Below, in pieces: positions 27,000 to 35,887 of a DNA stretch of 62,991 nt. The stretch's first letter is position 1; each line of letters starts with the position of its first letter. The stretch is from Akkermansia muciniphila. GTDB lineage: Bacteria > Verrucomicrobiota > Verrucomicrobiia > Limisphaerales > F1-80-MAGS106. The notes beneath the pieces were generated by a model. The model did no database searches, was not told the origin of the DNA, and saw only the letters and a list, made by a program, of their open reading frames with translations. The position numbers and the translations under genes were made by a program. The stretch is from assembly GCA_945865375.1 (NCBI GenBank), contig CAMBEJ010000010.1, positions 1 through 62,991 of the forward strand, written 5' to 3'.

Positions 27000-28945
27000 T
27001 ATTTGGTCAACCTCAGATGCTTTGGCTGATGGCAGCCACGGTGCCGGCGCTGGTGCTTTTTTTCCACTGGTCCTGGCGGAAGCGCACCCGCCTGATCGCT
27101 CAATTTGTCCAGTCGCGACTCCTCGCCAGCCTGACGGTTGGGGTCTCGGCCACGCGATTGAAGCTTCGGCTCGCCGCCCTTGTTCTGGCTGTCACCAGCC
27201 TCTTTCTTGCACTCGCGCGCCCCCAATGGGGATTTCAGCTCGAAGAAGTCAAGCAGCGCGGGCTCGATATCCTGGTTGCCATAGACACTTCACGGAGCAT
27301 GCTCGCCACCGATATCAAACCAAACAGGCTCGGCCGTGCCAGGCTGGCGGCGCTCGACCTGTTGAAGATCGCAAAAAACGATCGCCTAGGATTGATCGCG
27401 TTCGCCGGCAGCGCCTTTCTCCATTGCCCTCTGACCCTCGACGAAGAAGCCTTCCGTCAGAGCCTGTCCGCGCTCGATGTAGGCATCATCCCCCAGGGTG
27501 GAACCGATCTCTCCGAGGCCATCCAAACCGCGCGTTCCGCGTTCAAAAAAGAGGAAAACAACTTTCATGTCCTGATTCTCATTACCGATGGTGAGGATCA
27601 TGAGAATGAGGAGGGCACTCTGGATCTCGCCAAAAAGGCCGCCCAAGAAGGGATCAAAATCTTTACAATCGGCGTCGGCACCGCGTCGGGAGAACTGCTT
27701 CCAAACACCGACGAGAAGGGGCAAAAAGGGTTCGTCAAGGATGACCAAGGGAATGTCGTGAAGTCCCGTTTAAATGAATTGTTACTGCAACAAATTGCAA
27801 CTTTAACGGAAGCGTTTTATCTTCCGCTTCAGCCTACAAAAACCATGGAAACCCTTTACCAACGCGGGTTGGCGCCGTTGCCTAAATCCGACATCTCAAC
27901 AAAGCTCAACCGGCGCCACTTCGAACGTTATCAATGGCTGCTCGGTTTCGCCATCGGCCTGCTCGTGTTTGAGATGTTTTTCCCCGAGCACAAGAAACCG
28001 GGCCGCCCCGCCCCCAGATTGGCCTCAATGAACATGGCCCTGCTCCTCGCATGCCTCCTCGCGGGCGTGGGTACGCAGGCCACCGCCGCCACCGCCGCCA
28101 AAGCATTGCGCCACTACGAGCAGGGGAACTATTCCACTGCCAGAAAAGAATATGAAGCCTTGGCGAAGGAGAACCCCAAGGACCCACGGCTCCACTTCAA
28201 CGCGGGTGCCGCCGCTTACCGGGAGCGAAACTACGTGAACGCCGCCGCCAGTTTCGAGGCAGCCCTCACGGCCGAAGAGCTGAGTCTCCAAGAAAAAGCT
28301 TACTATAACCTGGGCAACGCCCGCTACCAACTGGGTGAGACCGAGCAGGAGCCCGCAGAGAAAGCCAAAAACTGGGAGCTCGCCGTCAAACAGTACGAGA
28401 CCGCCTTGAAACTAAAGCCCGATGACCAGGAAGCCCGGTCCAACCTGGAGTTCGTCAGAAAACGCATCGAAGACCTTAAAGCCCAGCAGAAGGACGAGAA
28501 GAAGGAGGACCAGAATAAGCAAGACGACGAGAAAAAGGACGAGAAAAAAGAGGACGCCAATAAGGATGACCAAAAGGGCCAGGATCAAAAAAAGCAGGAT
28601 CCAAAGGACCAGGACAAGAATAAAGAAGACGGCAAGGACAAAGAACCAAAAGACTCGAAAGACGACGCGGGCAAAGGCAAGGACAAAGAAAAAAACGAAA
28701 AGAAAGGGGCTGATCAGGCCGATCCGAAAAAGGATCCACAACCCAAAGAGCAGTCCCAGAACGACGCGAAAAAAGGGGATAAAGGAGAGGAAAACAAGGA
28801 TGCCTCAGCGTCGCCGATGACTCAAAATGGCGTCATGACTCAAGAGCAGGCCGAAAAACTGCTGGACGCCTCGAAATCCGACGAAAAGGCCTTGATTTTT
28901 CAACCGACAAAGAAGCCCGGCGTGCGCTTTTTCAAAGATTGGTGA
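26996..28945 (+). CDS. BatB-BatC fusion: VWA domain plus TPR and Lys/Asp-rich tail
   Basis: 649 residues from the ATG at 26996, with GGAGG 8 bases upstream inside the batA end. The first ~330 residues repeat the BatA plan: two membrane helices, a VWA MIDAS (IDTSRSM), ITDGEDHENEEG, and a closing helix (GFAIGLLVFEMFF). A second hydrophobic segment (MALLLACLLAGVGTQATAA) leads into TPR helices (ARKEYEALAKENPKDPRLHFNAG begins the first) as in BatC. About 100 residues of almost pure K, D, E, Q and N follow, and a short conserved end (LIFQPTKKPGVRFFKDW). Separate batB and batC genes are the usual state, so this is a fusion. Confidence 0.88.
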   Translation: MIFGQPQMLWLMAATVPALVLFFHWSWRKRTRLIAQFVQSRLLASLTVGVSATRLKLRLAALVLAVTSLFLALARPQWGFQLEEVKQRGLDILVAIDTSRSMLATDIKPNRLGRARLAALDLLKIAKNDRLGLIAFAGSAFLHCPLTLDEEAFRQSLSALDVGIIPQGGTDLSEAIQTARSAFKKEENNFHVLILITDGEDHENEEGTLDLAKKAAQEGIKIFTIGVGTASGELLPNTDEKGQKGFVKDDQGNVVKSRLNELLLQQIATLTEAFYLPLQPTKTMETLYQRGLAPLPKSDISTKLNRRHFERYQWLLGFAIGLLVFEMFFPEHKKPGRPAPRLASMNMALLLACLLAGVGTQATAATAAKALRHYEQGNYSTARKEYEALAKENPKDPRLHFNAGAAAYRERNYVNAAASFEAALTAEELSLQEKAYYNLGNARYQLGETEQEPAEKAKNWELAVKQYETALKLKPDDQEARSNLEFVRKRIEDLKAQQKDEKKEDQNKQDDEKKDEKKEDANKDDQKGQDQKKQDPKDQDKNKEDGKDKEPKDSKDDAGKGKDKEKNEKKGADQADPKKDPQPKEQSQNDAKKGDKGEENKDASASPMTQNGVMTQEQAEKLLDASKSDEKALIFQPTKKPGVRFFKDW

Positions 28946-28953
28946 GGCGACTC

Positions 28954-30852
28954 ATGGCAAGGGAGAACCACCAGAGATCGGACGTGAATCGTCATCAGGA
29001 ACCTCCGATGAGGGTAGGGCCAGGCACCCTCATCGGACCGTCGAACCGGATGTTCGTCCGGGCACCCAGCCTTTCGGAAGTGCTTCTCACAGCCTGGATG
29101 GCCCTGATGCTGTCGTCGATCCTCTTGAGGGCCGCCACCGCCACGGCCAAGTTCGAGAGGGAAACCGTTGCCGCAGGGGAATCGGTCAAACTATCGATCG
29201 TTGTCGAAGGGGGCACGCCCGAGTACGCCCCTCAACCGCCTCAGATCCAAAACCTGACGGCACAATACGTCGGGAGTTCTCAACAATACACCATCGTCAA
29301 CGGGCGCGCCTCGCAATCTGTAACCCTGGATTACTCGATCACGCCACGCCAGCCCGGCTCCTATACCATTCCGGCACTTTCCGTGGGCGTGGATGGCAAA
29401 ACAGTCAAAACCCAGCCCATCGGCCTCAATGTTCTGAAAGCCGATGCGAACCCCAACGATCCAAACGGCCTGTCCCGTCTCGCCTTCATTCGATTGATCG
29501 TCCCGAAAAAAGAGGCCTACGTGAACGAGGTGATTCCCATCGAAATGCAGTTGTTTGTCCAATCCGCCGAAGACCTCCAACTCCCGCAGATCGCAGGAGA
29601 AGGGTTCACATACACCAAACCGATGGAGGCTGGCCGAAGCCGGGGACAGGCCAACGGGCAGACCTATAACGTGCTCGTCTTCAAACTGACGGCAACCGCC
29701 GTAAAAACGGGGGACCTCAACCTCGGACCGGTGAACTGTGAACTCACTCTCTTGCTCCAGCCGCAGCGACGGCGGCGCGACCCTGGAGATCCGTTCGGCG
29801 ACATCTCCGAATTTTTCGGAGGACGGGTCGAGCGGAAACGGATTAAACTTTCCAGCACTGTCGAGAAAATGAATATCCTCCCCCTACCCTCTGAGGGAAG
29901 GCCCGAGGACTTTTCCGGTGCCGTTGGCAAGTTCACATTCGAAGCCACGGTCGCCCCCACATCCCTTTCCGTAGGGGATCCCATCACGATCACGACCAGG
30001 ATTTCGGGCCGTGGCAACCTGGATGGCATTCAATTTAGAATTCCTGGTAGCTGGAACAACTTCAGAACCTATCCGCCCATCAGCAAGACCGAGGCCGATC
30101 CGTTGGGTGTCGAAGGCACCAAGACCTTCGAGAATGTGGTGGCCCCTGAGATATCGGACATCAAGGAGGTGCCTGCGCTCCAGTTCTCCTACTTCGACCC
30201 CGATGAAAAAGCGTACCGAACCCTGCGCCGCCCACCGGTTCCCTTAACGCTACGGGCCGTGGCGGCAGCCCAAGCTCAGCCTACCATCCTCGCTCCCTCC
30301 GCATCCCTGTCCGTTCCCGCTGCCAGGAAGGACATTGTCCACATCAAAAGCCGGATGGGAGCTCTGGCAACAATGGCTCCCCCTTTGCTGAATCGTCCTT
30401 GGTTCCTATGGCTGCAAGCATTCCCTTTTTTTCTATTGCTCAGCGTCATAGCATGGCAGCGCAGAAATGAATTACTGGCGAAGAACCCACATGAACGAAG
30501 GCGTCGTCAAACGAATCGAGTCGTGACCATTGGGCTCGCTCAACTGGAAAAGGCAGCCGGAGCCCGGGACACCGAATTGTTCTTCCAAACGCTCTTCCGG
30601 ATGTTGCAGGAACAACTCGGTGAACGCCTCGATGTGCCGGCTTCTTCCATCACCGAATCCGTGATTGACGAGAATCTGAAGCCGGGCGGAGCTCATGACG
30701 AGATGGTTGACGCTCTGCATGATCTTTTTCAAGCCTGCAATCAGGCACGCTATGCACGGGAACGGACCTCCGGCGAATTGCAATCGGTGCTGGCAAAAGC
30801 CCGGACCGTGATCGCGAGCATGAAAACACTCACACTCGGAAGCGCCAAGTGA
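28954..30852 (+). CDS. BatD-like exported protein
   Basis: 632 residues if started at the ATG 28954; a TTG at 28939 overlapping the previous stop or an ATG at 29008 are alternatives. A hydrophobic signal (LLTAWMALMLSSILLRA) precedes beta-sandwich repeats typical of BatD (YSITPRQPGSYTIPALSV, ISGRGNLDGIQF). A transmembrane helix (WLQAFPFFLLLSVIAW) near residue 490 is followed by a cytoplasmic helical domain. BatD is an accessory protein of VWA/MoxR systems. The stop overlaps a GTG that could start the next frame. Confidence 0.87.
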   Translation: MARENHQRSDVNRHQEPPMRVGPGTLIGPSNRMFVRAPSLSEVLLTAWMALMLSSILLRAATATAKFERETVAAGESVKLSIVVEGGTPEYAPQPPQIQNLTAQYVGSSQQYTIVNGRASQSVTLDYSITPRQPGSYTIPALSVGVDGKTVKTQPIGLNVLKADANPNDPNGLSRLAFIRLIVPKKEAYVNEVIPIEMQLFVQSAEDLQLPQIAGEGFTYTKPMEAGRSRGQANGQTYNVLVFKLTATAVKTGDLNLGPVNCELTLLLQPQRRRRDPGDPFGDISEFFGGRVERKRIKLSSTVEKMNILPLPSEGRPEDFSGAVGKFTFEATVAPTSLSVGDPITITTRISGRGNLDGIQFRIPGSWNNFRTYPPISKTEADPLGVEGTKTFENVVAPEISDIKEVPALQFSYFDPDEKAYRTLRRPPVPLTLRAVAAAQAQPTILAPSASLSVPAARKDIVHIKSRMGALATMAPPLLNRPWFLWLQAFPFFLLLSVIAWQRRNELLAKNPHERRRRQTNRVVTIGLAQLEKAAGARDTELFFQTLFRMLQEQLGERLDVPASSITESVIDENLKPGGAHDEMVDALHDLFQACNQARYARERTSGELQSVLAKARTVIASMKTLTLGSAK

Positions 30853-31064
30853 AACCTCCCATCGACCTCCCTGAATCTGTCTGGGCGGCTAAGGAGATGG
30901 GTCGGCCCGGCAACTACCTCTCCTTGGAGTGCGCCAGTCCTCTGACGCTTTTGAAAGGCACCGAGGTGTTCAGCACTCCCGAAAGCGGTGGAGGGCTGCC
31001 CCACTCCATTAAGCAGAACCCGTCATCGGTCCCTCGTGGCTGCGCGGTATCATCCGCTTTTTTG

Positions 31065-31859
31065 ATGTCCGCAGCGTGGCTCTGTTTTTGTTTCTGCTTC
31101 TGTTCGTTTCCGCTCGAGGCGGCAACTCAGGATAAGCAGATGGTGTTCGACGAGGCCAACAGGGCCTATGAACAAGGAAAGTTTTCCGAGTCCGCCTCAG
31201 GTTATGAACAACTGCTCAAGGACGGGGCCAGATCCAGCGCCATTTATTTCAACCTCGGAAATGCCTGGTTCAGGAGTGGGCACCCAGGCAAAGCCATCGC
31301 CCATTACCGGATGGCGGAAAGATTGTCCCCACGGGACATAGACGTCCGGGCAAACTTGGATTTTGCCCGCCGCGCTTCCCAGGAAGGGGATGGGCTCCGC
31401 CCAAAGCAATGGGGATCCTGGAGCCAACGTTTGTCGATCGATGAATGGACCCTAGCCACCTCGTTTTTCTTATGGCTCATGGTCCTGATGCTGACGGCTA
31501 CCCGAATAGACCCCTCCTTCAAGCCGACATTGAAAAGCTGGATTAGAACCGCCATCGTGATGGTGATACTGACAGGTGCCGGGCTCGCGGTATCACGCAC
31601 GGCGATGCGCCCAGGAACTGAAGCCGTGATCGCGACCCCGGCAGCCCCGATCCGGTACGGCCCATTCGAAGAATCCAAGTCCCACTTCACGCTGAACGAC
31701 GGCGCCGAGGTGGCGGTGGTGGATCGCCAAGGCGACTGGGCCCAGGTTCAAGATGCGTCCCACCGCACGGGATGGCTGAAAACGGAGCACCTTGCTTTGG
31801 TAGATCTGCCGCAACCCGAAAAACACGCACCAGATACCCGTTCCAGGACGCCGGAATAA
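31065..31859 (+). CDS. BatE-like TPR protein with SH3-type tail
   Basis: 264 residues from the ATG at 31065, chosen because it begins a signal peptide (MSAAWLCFCFCFCSFPLEAA). An in-frame GTG at 30849 overlapping the batD stop would add 72 residues without recognisable features. TPR helices (FDEANRAYEQGKFSESASGY ... IYFNLGNAWFRSGHPGKA) are followed by two membrane helices (SFFLWLMVLMLTATRI; AIVMVILTGAGLAVS) and a C-terminal SH3-like segment (HFTLNDGAEVAVVDRQGDWA). This is the BatE plan and closes the operon. Confidence 0.85.
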   Translation: MSAAWLCFCFCFCSFPLEAATQDKQMVFDEANRAYEQGKFSESASGYEQLLKDGARSSAIYFNLGNAWFRSGHPGKAIAHYRMAERLSPRDIDVRANLDFARRASQEGDGLRPKQWGSWSQRLSIDEWTLATSFFLWLMVLMLTATRIDPSFKPTLKSWIRTAIVMVILTGAGLAVSRTAMRPGTEAVIATPAAPIRYGPFEESKSHFTLNDGAEVAVVDRQGDWAQVQDASHRTGWLKTEHLALVDLPQPEKHAPDTRSRTPE

Positions 31860-31907
31860 AGGGAACAACAAAGCCTCAATCCTCGTTCACCTGGAAAAAG
31901 CAGATGA

Positions 31908-32053
31908 GAAACCACTAATCCTCGCTAATCATGACTAATACAACAAGATGTGAACGTAACGATCAGGGGAGCGGCTTCACCGAATAGGTGAGGTGTTCCG
32001 TCAGCGTAACGGCTTCAAGATGAGTGTGTATTAGTGAAGATTAGTGGTTCAAC
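31908..32053. repeat. Inverted repeat of CTAAT words between convergent genes
   Basis: The left arm (31908-31941) carries three spaced CTAATC/CTAATA words after ACCACTAATC. The right arm (32028-32053) is the inverse, GTATTAGTGAAGATTAGTGGTT. The loop holds a small hairpin (CTTCACC/GGTGAGG). It lies in the 225-base gap between the batE-like and fhs stops, so it could act as a bidirectional terminator for the convergent genes. Confidence 0.65.
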
Positions 32054-32084
32054 TTCCGTTTTTAGGTTCAAGTACCCTCGCGGA

Positions 32085-33710
32085 TCATACCCCAACGATC
32101 CGGCCGTTGGCGTCCACATCGACACGCTCCGCGGCGGGCACTTTCGGCAGCGCAGGCATACGCATCATGCTGCCAGTGAGCGCCACGAGAAATCCGGCGC
32201 CGTTGGCGATCTCAAAATCCCGCACCGTGATATGGAAGCCTTGCGGACGACCCCTTTTTGACGCGTCGTCCGAAAGCGAGTTTTGTGTCTTGGCCATGCA
32301 CAACGGAAGGCGGGTGAACTCTGCCTTCTCGAAAGCGGCCAGCTTTTCCATGGCCGCGCTGGTCAGAGTTACGCCCTCGGCCCCATAAACCTTGGTAGCG
32401 ATGGAGTGCAGCTTGATGGGAACCGGCTCATGGAGTTCGTAGAGGAACGGAAGGGGAGGCGATTCCACCTCGGCGGCTTGAACCACTAACTCGGCAATTG
32501 TCAGAGCTCCGGCACCTCCTTCGCCAAACACGTTGGCTGTGGCGCATGGGACCCCGCGAGTCGCGCAGAAGCGATGCACGGCGTCCAACTCCTCCCGGCT
32601 GTCGTGGGTGAATTGGTTCAGCGCAACAATCACGGGCCTCTGGAACCGAGAGGCGGCATCCAGATGCGCTGCGAGATTCGGCAAACCTCTCTCGACCGCT
32701 CCCACATCCGTTTGGGCAAGCGCGTCCAGCGCGACGCTGCCGTGCATCTTTAAAGCGCGAACTGTTGCCACAATGACGATGACCGACGGTTCGAGGCCGG
32801 ATTGGCGGCATTTGATATGGATGAACTTCTCGCCGCCGAGGTCGAAGGCGAACCCTGCTTCGGTCACGGCGAAATCGGCATGAGCCAGGGCCATGCGGGT
32901 CGCGAGAACGCTGTTGCAACCGTGCGCAATATTGGCGAACGGCCCGCCATGCACGAAGGCGGGCACTCCCTCCATCGACTGCACCAAGTTCGGCAGCAGC
33001 GCGTCCCTGAGCAGAGCGACGAGAGCGCCCGTGACGCGAAACTCATCGGCAAGGACCGCGTCGCCTTGGGCATCGAAGCCCATCACCATCCGCTTCAGTC
33101 GGGCGCGCAGGTCAGCCAGCGATTCTGAGAGGCAAAGCACGGCCATGACTTCCGAGGCGGCGGTAATGTCGAACCCGGTCTCGCGCTCAATGCCGCCTCC
33201 CCCGCGTCCGATGCAAATCGTGCGCAGAGCGCGATCGTTGACATCCAGGACCCGTTTCCACAACACGCGTCCCGGATCGAGCCTTGTGGCCTTTTGATAC
33301 AACGCATTATCCACTACGCTGGCCAGCAGGTTGTGCGCGGATGTGATCGCATGGAAGTCGCCGGTGAAGTGCAGGTTGATGGATTCGCTCGGCGTGAGCC
33401 GACTTTTGCCCCCGCCGGTGGCTCCGCCCTTTCGACCAAACACAGGGCCCATTGAAGGTTGTCGCAGCGCCAGCGCGACGCTTTGACCAATCTGCTGCAG
33501 GCCCTGGGCGAGGCCGATGCACAGGGTGGTTTTGCCTTCCCCAGCGGGTGTGGGCGTGAGGGCCGAGACCAGGATCAGCTTCCCTCGCAGTGGTTGGTGC
33601 GATAGGGCATCCAGGCTGACTTTGAGTTTGTCAGCGCCATAGGCAATCACGTGCTGGGGCGCGATACCCAGGGCCGCGGCTTTGGCTGATAGAGGTTGAA
33701 TAAGTGCCAT
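32085..33710 (-). CDS. fhs: Formate-tetrahydrofolate ligase
   Basis: 541 residues, near the family length. The ATP-binding P-loop TPAGEGKTT is at about residue 55, followed by PSMGPVFGRKGGATGGGKS and FTGDFHAITSAHNLL, hallmark segments of formyl-THF synthetase. Late motifs GEGGAGAL, and the end MMRMPALPKVPAAERVDVD, are also conserved. It makes 10-formyl-THF from formate, THF and ATP for one-carbon metabolism. It is a single gene, convergent with the Bat operon. Confidence 0.95.
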   Translation of the reverse strand: MALIQPLSAKAAALGIAPQHVIAYGADKLKVSLDALSHQPLRGKLILVSALTPTPAGEGKTTLCIGLAQGLQQIGQSVALALRQPSMGPVFGRKGGATGGGKSRLTPSESINLHFTGDFHAITSAHNLLASVVDNALYQKATRLDPGRVLWKRVLDVNDRALRTICIGRGGGGIERETGFDITAASEVMAVLCLSESLADLRARLKRMVMGFDAQGDAVLADEFRVTGALVALLRDALLPNLVQSMEGVPAFVHGGPFANIAHGCNSVLATRMALAHADFAVTEAGFAFDLGGEKFIHIKCRQSGLEPSVIVIVATVRALKMHGSVALDALAQTDVGAVERGLPNLAAHLDAASRFQRPVIVALNQFTHDSREELDAVHRFCATRGVPCATANVFGEGGAGALTIAELVVQAAEVESPPLPFLYELHEPVPIKLHSIATKVYGAEGVTLTSAAMEKLAAFEKAEFTRLPLCMAKTQNSLSDDASKRGRPQGFHITVRDFEIANGAGFLVALTGSMMRMPALPKVPAAERVDVDANGRIVGV

Positions 33711-34002
33711 GCGGATGAAGGATTACGAGTCGCTCGAACGATTGCAACCTTGCCGTGGATCGGCATCGGCAGTCCTCATTCTTGAAGACGTCGACGCGAC
33801 CTTAGCCAAAGCCATGGCGGCCGGTGCCAAGGCCACGAGCCCTCTCAGTGATATGTTCTGGGGCGATCGCATGGGGAATTTCATCGATCCATTCGGCCAT
33901 TCCTGGGGTGTGGCCACGCACCAAGTTGACCTGACGCCCGATCAAGTTGCCAAAGGCTCAGAAGAGTTCTTCAAGCAATTGGCCGCTGAACCCAAACCCT
34001 GA
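33709..34002 (+). pseudogene. VOC/PhnB-like protein, C-terminal half only
   Basis: 97 codons encode the C-terminal half of a glyoxalase-fold VOC protein: LILEDVDATLAKAMAAGAK, then DMFWGDRMGNFIDPFGHSW and ATHQVDLTPDQ. The N-terminal beta-alpha-beta half is missing, and the first ATG overlaps the divergent fhs start by two bases. The upstream part was therefore replaced or deleted at the fhs border. It is most likely a non-functional remnant. Confidence 0.75.
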
Positions 34003-34114
34003 ACGTCACCCACCCCACTCGGCTCGCCTAGCTCACCGGGTTGGGCGGGCATTGTACGGGAGGCGATCCCGCGAGTGTCTTGTCTTTCCACGCGATGTGT
34101 TGCAGACTGCCGGT

Positions 34115-34336
34115 ATGACGAAGGATGCCATCCAAAGCACGTTGCACGCGCAACCGTTCAAGCCTTTTTTGCTGCGGCTAACCGACGGCACGCTGGTTCC
34201 CGTCCCTCATCCTGATTTCATGGTGGTGAGCCAAGGAGGCCGAACCGCGATCATCAACACGGAGGGTGAAAAGTTCTCGATCGTGGATCTTGGGCTTGTA
34301 ACGACGATTGAATTGGGATCGGATCCGTCCCCCTAG
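34115..34336 (+). CDS. Small conserved hypothetical protein
   Basis: 73 residues from the ATG at 34115. It opens MTKDAIQSTLHAQPFKPFLL, then reads RLTDGTLVPVPHPDFMVV, and closes with FSIVDLGLVTTIEL. I recognise this pattern (AQPF-PF-LRL-DG, PHP-F, I-D--LVT-IE) as a family of short proteins scattered in Planctomycetes and Verrucomicrobia with no assigned role. Longer in-frame extension to 33947 overlaps the VOC remnant and is not supported. Confidence 0.6.
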   Translation: MTKDAIQSTLHAQPFKPFLLRLTDGTLVPVPHPDFMVVSQGGRTAIINTEGEKFSIVDLGLVTTIELGSDPSP

Positions 34337-34381
34337 CGCGTGGCCGTGCTCGGAATTCTTCCTAACTCTGAAAAAGATGGC

Positions 34382-34571
34382 AATTCCGCTCTGAATCTAC
34401 TTTCCGACGAGGATCATGTGAGGATCAATCCCCTCGGTGGGCCATCGACGGCCCACCGAGGGGTCACTAAGGCGTCAATCTCCGTTTCTCATCGTTTTCC
34501 CAGCGTTCTTTCTTGCTCCAGTCCATCTCCAAGATCTATCCTGGAAAATATCCGAAACCAAAGTCCTATCA
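34382..34571 (+). repeat. Dispersed hairpin repeat, copy 2
   Basis: It starts AATTCCGCTCTGAATC and ends CCTATCA like copy 3. The central hairpin is perfect: CCCCTCGGTGGGCC, loop ATCGAC, GGCCCACCGAGGGG (34430-34463). Its right end coincides with the point where the metallo-beta-lactamase-fold homology on the minus strand stops. It fills the gap between the small hypothetical gene and that pseudogene. Confidence 0.88.
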
Positions 34572-35271
34572 ATCATATCTGCCCCCAAGAGCAGTCGAAC
34601 ACCTCCCACCCGCAACCATAACACAACTGAAAAATGATTGGGACGCAGCGGATTGGGTTTCGTAAAAATCTCTCCTGCTGGAAAAAGTGAGGCAATCATT
34701 TCCAGGGATTTTTTTATGGCAGCGTCGGATGGAGATAAAGAATGGAGTTCCGCAGAGTCTGGTCACGGGTATCGCCCACGGCACGCCGTCGCCAGAGGCA
34801 CTGGTTGGGAGCGGCAAAACCGAATGGAAAGTCACCCTTGCTGCCTTTTAAGGCTCCTTCTGAACGGGCTAGCGTCTCAATAACCCGGCTCAATTCATCT
34901 ACTGGCGATGCCGTGAGGCTAGTTTTTTTCCAAAGCTCTGTCAGGGCAACAAATTCTTTTGACCACAAAGCCTGCGAGCAAATGAACTTGGCGGACGAAC
35001 ATTCTGAAACCGTTTGCGCCAGCCCGCGCAAATGGTCCTTTAGCCAGAGGTTTGCGACAACCCGCTTCACGGACGTGGAAACATCTACGCCAAGTCGTTT
35101 TAGGTAATCCAAACCAGCCGGCGTTTGTCCATCCGGACCAAGGCAAGAATCTACGATGATCCAGTCACCCCGGCCAAGGTGCGCGACGATACATTCACCG
35201 AATCCAGGCCAAAAGAGGGAAATCTCCAGTTCGTCGGATTCAGGCAAGGTGGTTGGCTCGCTCAAGATCAA
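34572..35271 (-). pseudogene. Metallo-beta-lactamase-fold protein, degenerate, frameshifted and truncated
   Basis: The frame from ATG 35271 encodes 185 residues: an MBL-like N-terminus (ECIVAHLGRGDWIIVDSCLG) and the metal-site strand, here VVANLWLKDHLRGLA. In the family this position reads H-W-H-x-DH, so both first histidines are replaced by leucine. The frame stops at 34714, but the homologous sequence resumes in another frame (EMIASLFPAGEIFTKP ... VVLWLRVGGVRLLLGADM). A single missing base near 34725 would join them. The homology then ends abruptly at repeat copy 2. It is the last gene of a three-gene minus-strand operon, overlapping the preceding gene by 32 bases. Confidence 0.7.
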
Positions 35272-35887
35272 GGAAGGAAAGGAAGGTTTCCGCCGCCTTC
35301 TTGGCTCGCTCCACCTCGGCCGGCGACCACGAGGGCAATCTTTGAAAACGAATCATTGAGGAACGGGAGCGTTGTCCGTGATCTTCACGCCGGTAGCCGA
35401 TCACCCAATAAAACGCCGCGCCTGGTTTCACAAGTTCGCCGTCTCCGGGCATGATTTCAGCCAGGGGAATCTCGGCTTCCTCCTCCGGGCTACCATTGGT
35501 TTTATCTTCCAACCTGGGCACAAACGTATCGCCTTGCACCGACTGGACTGTTCCCTCGAACTTTTGAAGAACTTCGAAGCCCTCACGGGTTTGCGGTATG
35601 ACCGGGACCCATACAACGGCTGGCTTGTCGGCAGGCTCCGCCTCAAGCCGCTTGAAGTCCATGGTATAATTATAGAACGGAAGGCCATTGCCTTCTGGTG
35701 ACTTGAAAGCCCGTGAAACCGATGGTTTGGACAGAAAACCTCGACATACCAAACGCGAAACAGTGAGATTGACGGAATCTTCTTCAGCCGACAGCCTCGC
35801 CGTTTTCTTTACGAGCCAACGGCTGGACGACAAATCCGCTGCCTCAAGGTGCAACGGTTCCAAAACAGATTCATCAGTGAGGTTCAT
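35240..35887 (-). CDS. Unrecognised protein, middle gene of MBL-associated operon
   Basis: 215 residues and no domain I can name. The N-terminal part is mixed alpha/beta (FYNYTMDFKRLEAEPADKP). The middle looks like a small beta-barrel (FEGTVQSVQGDTFVPRLED, then EIPLAEIMPGDGELVKPG) leading to AAFYWVIGYRREDHGQRSRS and IRFQRLPSWSPAE. A helical end closes it. The aromatic/Arg pattern FYW-IGYR and IRF-RLP looks like a conserved family core. The start overlaps the upstream stop by 4 bases and its end overlaps the MBL gene by 32, so all three are translationally linked. Confidence 0.75.
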   Translation of the reverse strand: MNLTDESVLEPLHLEAADLSSSRWLVKKTARLSAEEDSVNLTVSRLVCRGFLSKPSVSRAFKSPEGNGLPFYNYTMDFKRLEAEPADKPAVVWVPVIPQTREGFEVLQKFEGTVQSVQGDTFVPRLEDKTNGSPEEEAEIPLAEIMPGDGELVKPGAAFYWVIGYRREDHGQRSRSSMIRFQRLPSWSPAEVERAKKAAETFLSFLDLERANHLA

